From NCBI GenBank assembly GCA_003313425.1, contig NHZP01000013.1, positions 682,001 through 746,000 on the forward strand: a DNA stretch of 64,000 bases, given 5' to 3'. Position numbers and translations under genes: made by a program. Positions 44,068 to 53,361 of the stretch are shown piece after piece. The notes under the pieces were generated by a model. That model was not told the origin of the DNA and made no database searches. It saw only the letters and a list, made by a program, of their open reading frames with translations. Origin of the DNA: Pseudopyrenochaeta lycopersici. Taxonomy: Eukaryota > Ascomycota > Dothideomycetes > Pleosporales > Pseudopyrenochaetaceae. Every line of letters begins with the position of its first letter. Positions within the stretch are counted from its first letter, which is position 1.

Positions 44068-44928
44068 TTTATCCGTACTAGTTTACTAGTCCTGGAATCA
44101 TTAACATGAAAACAGCCAGGGAATCATAGACCCGATACACAGAATCATGGCAAGAGATGAGAGCTGGAAGGTAGTTTGGGAGATACGGGTGAAGCGGGGG
44201 ATGGGCACCAACACTGTCTGGCCACCAATGATTAGCCGGCTGTGGGTGTCTTGCAGGACGTGCATGCACCGCACAGCTCGCACTGGCACCTCCAGCAATT
44301 CAATCTGACCAACATCAACCTTTTGGCTATAATTTGTTGCACCATGAAAATTCTTAACCCAGTTTCGTCCCTCAAGGCTCTTTTGGGGAAACCGCTTACG
44401 CTTTGCGTCTCCTTGTGCGCCCACCCCAACCTTTCTAGCAAATCTGAGGCTTTCCAAAGTGACTATTAAGTTGAAGGTAAACTGTGGTAGTAGACGGTAA
44501 GCAGCACCTATGCACAGAAGACCTAAAGCACAAATTAAGCTTAGGTGTTAAGGCCTTCATTTCAAGAATGTCTATACTTCCAGTTTGTTGGTGGCCTTTT
44601 TGTGTTAAAAAGCGTTCGCGGGTTCTCAAGACCTAGAGATTGGCGGCACGCAGAGACGGACGTTATACTATCGGAATTTTGTTGCTGGCTAGACACGTCT
44701 TGCTTGTCATACCAATGCATTTTCGGATATGAAAATCTTTTAGCGCTTTCGCTCAGCCCCTCACCGCTTACCCAAGACTTCCACATTAGCAGGCCCCATT
44801 GACCAACCGTCTGGCTACCTGTGGTATCCTATGGGGCGATCGTGAACCAATATTTGCCTACAATATATTGCTCCTAATTTCGAAAACTGTCATCAAATCA
44901 GCCCAAGCGCAACCTACAAGTTGCAAGC
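44068..44928. other. Intergenic region between HET gene and tRNA-Tyr
   Basis: 861 bp. An open frame of 118 codons (44101-44457, minus) ends in a hydrophobic stretch but has no domain or splice support, so I do not call it. The HET promoter must lie at the left end. Confidence 0.4.
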
Positions 44929-45016
44929 CTCCGCTTGGTGTAGTTGGTTCATCACGTTCGACTGTAATAGCAACATTGTTATCGAAAGGTCCCTAGTTCG
45001 ATTCTGGGAGCGGAGA
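44929..45016 (+). tRNA. tRNA-Tyr (anticodon GTA), with 13-nt intron
   Basis: Acceptor stem CTCCGCT / AGCGGAG pairs perfectly with C1-G72, as in eukaryotic tRNA-Tyr. The D arm GGTG..TCAC carries A14, G15, G18 and G19. The anticodon stem TTCGA/TCGAA encloses C32-T33-GTA-A37, then a 13-nt intron (TAGCAACATTGTT) at the canonical position 37/38. The T arm is CCTAG-TTCGATT-CTGGG. A T6 run at 45028-45033 would stop RNA polymerase III. Base 45016 (A) is the discriminator. Confidence 0.95.
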
Positions 45017-45027
45017 CATCAGCTTAA

Positions 45028-45033
45028 TTTTTT
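45028..45033 (+). terminator. Pol III terminator of tRNA-Tyr
   Basis: TTTTTT starts 11 bases after the discriminator base. Confidence 0.85.
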
Positions 45034-45352
45034 GCGCTTGCAGCCTCTCTGACTCCCTAAGCTTTTAGCCTGGGCTGCGTACAGTGGAAGTGGCTGGGGT
45101 GGCGCAGATGCGGCGGGCGAGCAGACGGGTCTTTTTTGGCCTGGTGCAATAGAAGTGGGGTTGTGGAGTCAAATAAATCACACGTGATGTAGCGGGGAGG
45201 GGCTAAATGGACAGGGGGTGGAGATGTTGCTTTCCAATAAAGGATCAAGAGTCAATTTTGATTTTGCGACCCTTTTGTGTGTTTGATACGCTGTAAATTA
45301 TCTAATGAGGACTATTACGACATAAATTGTCATTCTTCCATCAAAAGCATCT

Positions 45353-45438
45353 GGCCCTATGGCGCAACGGTAGCGCGTCAGATTCCAGTACATTCTGGAG
45401 ATACCTGAAGGCTTTGTGTTCGAATCACAATGGGGTCA
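45353..45438 (+). tRNA. tRNA-Trp (anticodon CCA), with 14-nt intron
   Basis: The D arm GGCGC-AACGGTA-GCGC equals the conserved eukaryotic tRNA-Trp core. The anticodon loop is T32-T33-CCA-G37, followed by a 14-nt intron (TACATTCTGGAGAT) at 37/38. The T arm TTGTG-TTCGAAT-CACAA is perfect. The acceptor GGCCCTA / TGGGGTC pairs with two G-T wobbles (2-71 and 6-67). The anticodon stem has an A-C mismatch at 31-39. Base 45438 (A) is the discriminator. Confidence 0.92.
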
Positions 45439-45442
45439 TTAC

Positions 45443-45447
45443 TTTTT
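45443..45447 (+). terminator. Pol III terminator of tRNA-Trp
   Basis: TTTTT begins five bases after the discriminator base. Confidence 0.8.
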
Positions 45448-45618
45448 GCCATATTTGCCGTCTTAACTTTTCCCTTGTAGACGATGCTCACTTCCATTTT
45501 TGCCCTTCAAACGCGCTCCTCAATTTACGGCATAAGGCACAGCCTGATGTTTACTGATTGTTGAAAGCTTATTCATATTCATGCAGTCCTTTTTACTCTA
45601 CATATTTGTTGGTCAATG

Positions 45619-46683
45619 TCATCCAAATGAGCCAAATACAACGGCTCTCCCAGAAGAATTGTCCTCCTGGACCATAGACTTCTCAAGCATAAGTAGGAGA
45701 TGCGATGTTCGTATCAGAAGCTCTGTGATAGGTGTCAGCGACGAACTGAAGCTTGGAAGAACGCGGGCCCACACACCATCGTATTCAATCTCGTAGCTAA
45801 CAGGCATCTCCTCATCGTTCCTAATTAGAATAGGTGCGTCTCTCTGAAGCTTCCTTTCCTTAATGTTGAATCGTATACCAGAGTTCTTAGACGGAGTGAC
45901 CCACAGTATCCGTGGGTCTTCCAAATCTACTTTTTCTCTAACTACCTCTTTCAAGGTTTCTTTGCCTTTGCTTAACATTTCGATCTCTCGCTGCACGCCT
46001 TTGTCCACTGCCCGGCCCTTTGTTGCTATTTCACTCAACCACTCTCTCCAAACTCTCAGTACTCCCTCTTCGACGCCCACAAAGCAGGTGAAGAGGCCTT
46101 TGCGCGGTCCAATCTTGACCAGGTTGGTTTGCGCCACCAGTTGCGTAAACAGCTCATGTGCTTCCAAGCCTAGCATCTGCTTGACAGTCTCACCTTGATA
46201 TTTGTCCTGCACGGTCCCTGGAAAGGTGCGACTGCCTGGTACATCTCCAGGCCGAGGCAGTACCCTTCTTCCACCATCCTCCAACTCTCGTCGGTATGGC
46301 CGAAAGCGAGAATACATATTGCGCATCGCTCCTAGCCTACCCACATTTCTCTGAGCAGACTCAGAAACATCGTATACCGTCAAGCCATCGGTGCCATGGT
46401 ATGTGCAAAAGTAGGGTGGCTCGGTAAGCTTCGCGGAAGGATGGTAACACTCAAGGAGCAATGTGTGCGAATGTAGCTCTGCAGCTGCGACTAATCGGTT
46501 GTGTAGAATACGAAGGATGATGGTATGAATTCGGTTTGACAGAACGGTCAAGGGCAGGAGACCGGGTGTCGGTATCGGAGCAAATAGATGAAGCAGTAAC
46601 TATAACAGTTAGCCAGATTGAGCGGATCATTACGGACAATTACATGCTTCGTTTGGGAGTCTGTAAAGATAGCATTCAGCCAT
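45619..46683 (-). CDS. F-box protein with a likely GC-AG intron
   Basis: Two minus-strand exons, 46683-46648 and 46599-45619, give 338 aa. Exon 1 encodes only MAECYLYRLPNE, and joining it to LLLHLFAPIP in exon 2 rebuilds an F-box (RLPNELLLHLFAPIPTPGLL...NRIHTIILRILHNRL, residues about 8-46). This needs a donor GCATGT instead of GTATGT; the 48-bp intron has a CTAAC branch and a TATAG acceptor, and the phase is 0. No GT donor in the region restores the F-box. After it comes a fungal-type segment HTLLLECYHPSAKLTEP, then an uncharacterised C-terminal region. F-box proteins link substrates to SCF ubiquitin ligases through Skp1. It is divergent from the ECM11-like gene. Confidence 0.82.
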
Positions 46684-46998
46684 TGCGATGGGAAAGATTA
46701 TGCTCAAAGCATTCCATGGGAGAGGGCAGCGATACTCGAGGAGCCATGGGCATCCCACATGGGCGAATGGAAACCATAGCGATCGGAGATAAGACATCGT
46801 CATCACCTTGCTAAGTTCCCTTTGGTAGAGCCGAGGCCATTCTAAATACAGTTAGCGCTAAACAAAGACGCGCTTGCCCTTTCGAGCTCCCACATTCACC
46901 TCTGGTCCCTTACCTCGTGAATCACGTTCTTCTCGTTTTAGATATCCGTGTCCGATAAACTAAAGGAGTACGGTTACGTGGTGCTTGGACCTATCGTC
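46684..46998. promoter_or_regulatory. Divergent promoter region, F-box gene / ECM11-like gene
   Basis: 315 bp between two divergent starts. The part next to the ECM11-like ATG is pyrimidine-rich (about 46875-46940). No specific element is recognised. Confidence 0.45.
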
Positions 46999-48564
46999 AT
47001 GCAGAATTTCGTCAAAGACCGCGATCGAGCAGGCAGTCCGCAGAACGCGCACATTGGCCGCCCAGGCATTGTTTCCAAACGGCAGGCTATTGCTGCCAAC
47101 GCGAGAATCCCGCTCAAGAAAGGGATTAATTCTCAACAGCTTCAAGTTCAGTCAGCTATTCCGTCTCGCGGACTCGGAAACATTGAGAAGAGCTCTACAG
47201 CCATCCGACAGCATACACAGCCTCGACGTTCTGATCTGGCTCAAGCTCAGAAACGTGACCCTTACGATACTGATGCAGAGAGCCTCGACACTACGGTGAA
47301 TCATTCTATCATCCAGGTTGAAGACAGTCAGCAAAGAGACCAACAGCATCAACAGCAGGGCCAAGTTGGTGAAATTGGTGACGAGTCCGAAGGTGATGAG
47401 GACGGGTCTGAAGAAGAACAAGGAGAGGACGAGTTCGAGGGCTATGAGTGGACAGAGGAAGACATACAGCTTATTGAGCAGGCAGGTTTACAAGCCATTT
47501 CTCGTGAGGGACAACTTTCCTTCTTACAACAGGTACGACTGAATGGATTCCCAACGGTTGACGGGGATTCATACCCAACCACCACCAATGGCGACCCTAC
47601 TGAATGGGAAGGAGGGCAAGAGGCACTTTCTGAAGATCACAATGACCGCGTATTGAATTCTCCCTCTCCACAGCGAGCGACTGCTAGCGGTCAGTTCACG
47701 CGCCCATTGGCACCGCCGCCAATTCAACGAGACTATTCACCGAATGTATTTGGGACTAATCTGGCCATGCAAAAGTCCAATCTCTTCCAGCAGTCAGCGA
47801 GCCTCCGCGGCCAGCAACGTTCCGCCACGCAGCTCGCTCAGCCCACAGGACCCACCTATCAAAACACCCTTACTGCCGCAGCAGCCATCCAACCTCAAGA
47901 TAATGGCCAAACCGCCCACAGGCAGCCTAATATGCACCTGCAACATGCTCAACGGCCATCATCTGATCCCAAGCGGCTCCAGCCGCAGCCTCCCACGCCA
48001 ATAGAGCCACCTTTTACCTTGAACCGCCCGTCATCAACGCATGTTAAGGTTGAGCCATCTATTCAGAGCCGTGCTGTAATGCAAGAACCGGTTCAAGAGT
48101 TCCATGCTGCTCTAGTTAGTGACTACAATCACGAAACGTTGTTTGCTATGCATTACGATCAGCTCAAGGAAGAAGATTTCGACACCAACCCTCGTGCTCC
48201 CCCACAAGTTCTCCCCGATGATATTCTTCAGAAACCGCTTGTTGAACGTCTAGAGTTCGTGCAGAAGAATTTGGATGCCGAAAAGCAATCTGATTTCTTT
48301 ATTTCGTTGCCAACTACCGAATGGGAGGAATCCGGAGACTGGTTCCTTGACCAATTTCAGAATATCATCCAACGAACAAGGGATGCTAGGCAGAACAAGC
48401 GCAAACTCGCCCGACAATTTGAGGACGAAGTTGAAAAGCGTCATACGCATGTGTCGAAAAAGCAGCACCAGGTCGAGGAAGCCTTGAAAAAGATGAAGAT
48501 GCAGGGCGAGGGTTTAATGCCTAAGAGTCCGAGGTCTTCCAGAAGTCCTAAAACGAAGAAATGA
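46999..48564 (+). CDS. ECM11-domain protein
   Basis: Single exon, 521 aa from the ATG at 46999 (MQNFVKDRDR); the frame is open further upstream but without an ATG. Residues 1-360 are low complexity: Gln-rich, then an acidic block (DESEGDEDGSEEEQGEDEFEGYEW) split by Trp, then Pro/Gln. The C-terminal 140 residues match the ECM11 domain: DYNHETLFAMHYDQLKEEDFD, FFISLPTTEWEESGDWFLDQF, and an Arg/Lys-rich coiled-coil-like helix (ARQNKRKLARQFEDEVEKRH). Yeast Ecm11 works in the synaptonemal complex in meiosis; fungal homologues in filamentous species are poorly studied, so a meiotic role is inferred. A basic SPRSSRSPKTKK tail ends it. Confidence 0.85.
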   Translation: MQNFVKDRDRAGSPQNAHIGRPGIVSKRQAIAANARIPLKKGINSQQLQVQSAIPSRGLGNIEKSSTAIRQHTQPRRSDLAQAQKRDPYDTDAESLDTTVNHSIIQVEDSQQRDQQHQQQGQVGEIGDESEGDEDGSEEEQGEDEFEGYEWTEEDIQLIEQAGLQAISREGQLSFLQQVRLNGFPTVDGDSYPTTTNGDPTEWEGGQEALSEDHNDRVLNSPSPQRATASGQFTRPLAPPPIQRDYSPNVFGTNLAMQKSNLFQQSASLRGQQRSATQLAQPTGPTYQNTLTAAAAIQPQDNGQTAHRQPNMHLQHAQRPSSDPKRLQPQPPTPIEPPFTLNRPSSTHVKVEPSIQSRAVMQEPVQEFHAALVSDYNHETLFAMHYDQLKEEDFDTNPRAPPQVLPDDILQKPLVERLEFVQKNLDAEKQSDFFISLPTTEWEESGDWFLDQFQNIIQRTRDARQNKRKLARQFEDEVEKRHTHVSKKQHQVEEALKKMKMQGEGLMPKSPRSSRSPKTKK

Positions 48565-49870
48565 TACCGATCGGACCGTCTGATGACAATTGCTGGCAAA
48601 ATATATAATAACTATCTGGGTGGACAATATAACACCTATGATGAAGGCTTATCGAATATGGTAGGGAGCATTGCGTGGGAACAAGGATAATCAAAGTGTT
48701 CAAAAGGTGATACTGCATGTTTTATACCCATTTAATGAGCAACCTTACGCATCAAAGACTACAAATGACCCTCATCATTGCGCATCTTACACTGTCTGTG
48801 CCTATCGTGATGACCACTGTTTGGACAAGAGCTACCTGGGAAGTGACGGAGATGAGAGTAAGACTGTGGGCAGATCTCATCGCTTGTTTTCTTTCTCTCC
48901 CTCTCACATATTGCTTGTGATATTGATGCGTGGTCTTATTTAATGACATCAAAGTCTAAAAGTTGAGAAAGATCATGGACTGCAAGTGTTCGCCTCTTCA
49001 GACGTAATTTCTGGTCAATTGTTCAACAGCGAGTGCTTGTTCTACCTGGAGCAACAACATTAGTCAGGACACAGTCAGTGTAAGTTTGCTTCTCCCGAAT
49101 CATATATAGTCAGCTGTCTCGTGTTTGTGTTGCTGTCTTGCACAACCAGCAAGCAATTGTCTTTCTCTTGCCTATATGTATACAGCAAGGTAACTCGTAC
49201 ATGGGTAGCCTGAATAATCATCATCATCGCATAATTCTTATTCCTATACCCAGCAAGTGCCGAACGGACAGCAATATGCAAAGGGTGTGCCGCCCAGGCC
49301 GAGAATTTGATGGATTCCAGTTTCATGAATAAAACTGGAAGTAATCAGTGTTGGAAAATCCGTCGCCTTCACAAAAACAACCAGTTGTAATCATCAATTG
49401 ACCAAGTAGGAACGCCATTTTCGACGCCCAGCAGTCACAGCTGTTACAGCGTCGTCCGCACTTGGTCCAAGTTGTAAAGACATACGCTTTGAGGAAATAT
49501 TCCGCAATTATCTTCATCTAGCAGCTGATTGGATACCTGATGAGTTAATACACTAGCGACGGAGAGCTGCAGAGTATATATCCAGATGACATACGCTACA
49601 AAGACATTAATCCACGGCTCTCAATTTAAACCTTAATTGTTGCCAGATACTCCAGCCTCTATGGTTACAATGTGTACAATAGGTCTAATGGTATTCACTC
49701 AATAATAGGCCATGGAGCTGTTTGCCTAGGCAACGCCTAGGCTACATGACGCATCGAGCCCCCTCCCTACCTCTACTCACTATTTCTACGAGCCCTTTCT
49801 GCCGAAAAATTTCTTGAATTCGCTCTCGACATTCAACGCAAACCTACTTATCCAAAGAAAACCTCCAATC
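48565..49870. other. Intergenic region of about 1.3 kb
   Basis: No gene, RNA or transposon is supported. A double GCCTAGGC motif at 49724-49742 lies upstream of the next gene. Confidence 0.5.
49724..49742. promoter_or_regulatory. Duplicated palindrome GCCTAGGC-AAC-GCCTAGGC
   Basis: Two copies of a self-complementary 8-mer, 3 bp apart, sit about 130 bp before the ATG at 49871. The spacing of 11 bp centre to centre is one helical turn, so a paired transcription-factor site is possible. No known factor is assigned. Confidence 0.4.
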
Positions 49871-50930
49871 ATGTCGTTTCGCACCATGGACACCGACTAT
49901 CCCTTGCCAATCCCAATACATCGCCCGTTCATTACTTTGGACCCACAGTACGACACACCTCTACCAATTCGACGGGCTTTGAAACAAGTTACAGAGCATA
50001 CTGCGGAAAATGCAATTCCATACGAGCTGCCCAAGGAGCGCCATGTGTCCGCTTTCGAGCGATTACCTTTCGAGATTCGAGGATATATATACGGCTATCT
50101 CGGGTTCAAGATGTCAAAGCTAGCTGATAGGGCTGATGTACAGCCACACTTTGAGCCAGATTACATAGCCTTCAGTAGTTATGACAGACCATCACCATTA
50201 TCTGCTTTCTGCAAAGCTGATTCCTTTCAGCCAAGTATACTTGCTGTCAATCGGTCGATCCGTGCAGAGGTTCTCGATACGATATTTCGTGGCCAGATCT
50301 TGGAGATAGACCACCCTTTGAGTAACCGAAGAATATTTATCAACAGGTGGCACATGATCCAAAACGAGGAGCCAGTCCCGTAAGTTATCTGATTCTTCTA
50401 TATAGGTCTAGTCATTGAGTAGCAGCAGTGGTGATATCGAACGCATGCGCCTGGCAAGTTCAACCCTACAGTTTCTACAGTATGTGCGAATAAGCTACAG
50501 CTCCCTGCGCACTTATCCGCTCCAACGACCGCATCCTCTCCGAATATCCGGAAAGCAACGTAGTAGACCAATCGTGCAGCAAGCAAACTCGATTCGCTTT
50601 CTCGCAAAACACTGTCCCTTATTAGTTTCATTGCACATACAGCCTCTGCCTTCCTTCTCAAGAAAGAAACGCCAGCCGAAAATTCTCGAACCATTGGTGT
50701 TTGCTCTCCAAGAGCTCGTTCGGCATTGTCAGGCCCTGGCAACCGTGGGTATAGTTGTTGGTGTGCCATGGGAAGAGGCTTGTGAATGTAAAAGGGATGG
50801 CAGTTACTACATACCATTGACCAGAGATATTGACTTGGATCTGGGGCAGACCCCCTTGTATCTTCGAGATGATCTGGTCAAGGATTGGAGCCGCGCGATA
50901 CTGCGTACAATCGATAGAGGTAAATCCTAA
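49871..50930 (+). CDS. F-box-like fungal protein of unknown function
   Basis: Two exons, 49871-50379 and about 50423-50930, joined in phase 2 (GTAAGT donor; alternative AGs at 50419, 50422 and 50425 all keep frame), giving about 338 aa. An in-frame ATG at 49814 would add 19 residues. The core FERLPFEIRGYIYGYLGFK (about residues 57-75) resembles the degenerate F-box of many Dothideomycete proteins, followed by ILAVNRSIRAEVLDTIFRGQ, also typical. The second exon has SIRFLAKHCPLLVSLHIQPL and a C-terminal VKDWSRAILRTI. I recognise the type but not a function. Short single-intron genes of this kind are often expanded in Pleosporales. Confidence 0.72.
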
Positions 50931-51333
50931 ATCAATGTGCCTTGTGCGAAGAGTAGCAGTGCTAGTTTTTAGGATAAGATTGGGGTAGTGGATAGAATAA
51001 TTACGGGCATGCATCTTAGGTGTTTTAGGGCTGCGTGCTCATTAGGTTACTAAACGCTAAGCCTAAACCTATTTAGTGGAATCATACACTTTCTCGAAGT
51101 CCCCTACCCTTTTTCTTTTACAACCGCATACGTCATCGTCTGACACGAACGCAATATACATACTTATATTCCTGTTGGCCTTCTCTATATATCCAGCAAG
51201 TCGCCAATATTGCCAGTTCGGGTAATATCGGCTTCTTACAACGCACACGTACGGGCCGCAGATAGAGCTGTCAGGCCAACGGACAAGCGTATGCCGGGCT
51301 TCGGGTTAGTACAAGAGAAATGACCGACTCTCT
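50931..51333. promoter_or_regulatory. Intergenic region
   Basis: 403 bp. It carries scattered TTAGG/CCTAA-like words near 51014-51078 but no array. Presumably the promoter of the next gene. Confidence 0.4.
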
Positions 51334-52492
51334 ATGGAGAACAATTTGAGGCGCAGTTTACAGACGCTCTACTTTCCACGTCATCCGGATCCACAGATTA
51401 CAGCAGTTCGCCTTACACCGGAATCGTCGGAAGCTTGGCATGTAAGCGTAGATTCCCTTTGTCCCACTGTTCGCAGATCAACCTGGTTCCATTTAAATCT
51501 GACAACTACCCACTTAAACTTCACGTGGGCTGAGATAGAAGCAAGCTGTTATACTTCTTTCATTTCCCTCCTTGTCGGTCGCGACATTTCACTCAGCCTT
51601 GCGCTGGCGCACTCCCCACTGTACGATATGATGACCAACACAACAGCCAACATGCCTCTCAAATTTGCGAGGGACTTCGAGTCTTATCATCTAATACCCC
51701 AGTCTGTGGACGTGGCACTGAATCCGCCTGAGTCTTATTTCTTCATTACAGATTTTTTGATAATATCATGCGGCATTCTCTATACTTTCTGTTACATGTT
51801 CTACACTATCCGAACATATTCAGACCGCTTCATCGCCGGTACCGTACAGTTCCTCTCCGCAACTATGGCGTATGAGATCTACTACGCTTACGTATGCACC
51901 ACGACGACGTTCCAGAGGGCGTGCTTCTTCGTGTGGTTTCTTTTTGATATCACATTTGTGACGGTTGCGTTAAAATATGCATATGCGGAAGGTGAAAGAC
52001 GAAGGACGATTTGGAAGTTGATCTGGCAGGTCCCTGCTTGGATGGCCTTTCTGTGGTATCTAGGAAGAGTTTGGCCGGATGAGAGGGAACAGCTCACAGC
52101 GTTCTGGACGGGACTTTATCTCGAACTTCCAATTGGGTGGGGCCAAGTTTGGTATCTTATCAAAAGAAGAGATACCAAGGGTCAGAGTTTGGAAATTTGG
52201 TAGGTTTCTCACTACTCCCCTATATAGGCCATTTTCTGTTTTCATTTCTTTCCAGTATGTAAGCAAAGTGTGCCTAGCTGATGGATAGAACAGGATCACG
52301 AGATACCTTGGCTGTATTACCGCATTTCTGGTCTTTATTTGGCGATACGTCAACATCCCAGAGAACTGGTCATATGTCGGCAGTTGGTGGAGCATTGGAG
52401 GCATGATTGTTACGCTGCTTCCAGAAACTGTGTTTCCGTTTGTGTACATTTGGGCGCATATGAAGGAGAGGGAGAAAGCGAAGATTCAGTGA
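51334..52492 (+). CDS. Polytopic membrane protein with a PQ-loop-like motif
   Basis: Two exons, 51334-52199 and 52294-52492, joined in phase 2 (GTAGGT donor, AACAG acceptor, junction Trp), giving 354 aa. The N-terminal 135 residues are soluble and contain N-X-T sites. About seven hydrophobic segments follow. Between the fifth and sixth lies GQVWYLIKRRDTKGQSLEIW, split here around KRRDTKGQS, which resembles the Q-x5-K/R-x2-(S/T)-x-G-x-S pattern of PQ-loop transporters. The exon 2 part adds two segments, ending WAHMKEREKAKIQ. It might be a small transporter, or one of the fungal seven-TM proteins of unknown activity, including Pyr4-like cyclases; I see no DxxE/E pattern that settles it. Confidence 0.7.
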
Positions 52493-53361
52493 GCGATGAG
52501 GATAGAGATCGATGTGAGTCTGACTGAAAATGAGGTGGATACGATGCCGAAGACGTACGAAGCGGAACACCAAACCCCTGAGCTGGCCATCACTTAACCT
52601 TGATACAATGTCACAATTGCAAGAACGCCTTTTCTTTGTCTCCATTATCTATCTTGCTTTCATTTCAGCTCGCAGTGGAACAACCTTCTCAAGTCAATGT
52701 TGAAGCGAAAAACAGACAATTTGATCAGCGTCGATGCGTTCAAAAATACCGAATCTGCGCACTTTTTCGTGGCTTATCAAACACACTTGTATCGAAAGAT
52801 CCGTATTGCCGTTCGCAGACTCCAAGACGGGTGGCCGGCCCCTTAGAAACACGACTAAGGATATCGCCAAATAAGAGCATGATGGCGCCGCGTCAGCATG
52901 AAAATCAAATGATCGTTGCGGGCCGAAGAACGAGTTGTCGAGGGATGATTTGAGATACAGAGCCAGCTGAAGTGCGAGAACAAGCGCGAGGCAAAGCCCA
53001 CGTTTTCGACTGCTTTGCAATCTCGAGCCGGACTGTGACTGGGCATCCTGGCCTGTAAGGAGATCTTGCAGCGAATAAGTACATTGCAGCGATGATCTGG
53101 ACCGTTCTGAGACATGGAGCCACAACACAGAGCACATGGTGGTTTGTGCACTCACCAATGATGCGAGCTAGCCGGCGCATAGATGCCGATCGTGGCGCGA
53201 ACTCTGGCTTAGGACCATGGTCCCTCACATCGAAATGGGCTACTAGTGACGCGCGAAATCATCATTTGCTCTAGTGTTATTTATCCAATCGCTCCCTTTC
53301 TTTGTTTCTGCCGCCCATCAACTGATCTCTCTGCGCAGAGGGTTAATTGACTATTGTCGCA
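52493..53361. other. Intergenic region upstream of PNS1
   Basis: 869 bp. Minus-strand open frames of 98-154 codons overlap each other here in different frames; none has a domain and I do not call them. The PNS1 promoter must lie at the right end. Confidence 0.45.

Noticed and set aside
44101..44457. 118-codon minus-strand frame with hydrophobic end
   Set aside because: It overlaps the presumed HET promoter, has no recognisable domain, and the hydrophobic end alone is weak support.
51014..51078. TTAGG/CCTAA words resembling telomere repeats
   Set aside because: The words are few, irregular and in both directions; there is no array.
52694..53158. 154-codon minus-strand frame upstream of PNS1
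   Set aside because: No domain, no splice partner, and it overlaps other frames of similar length in the same strand.
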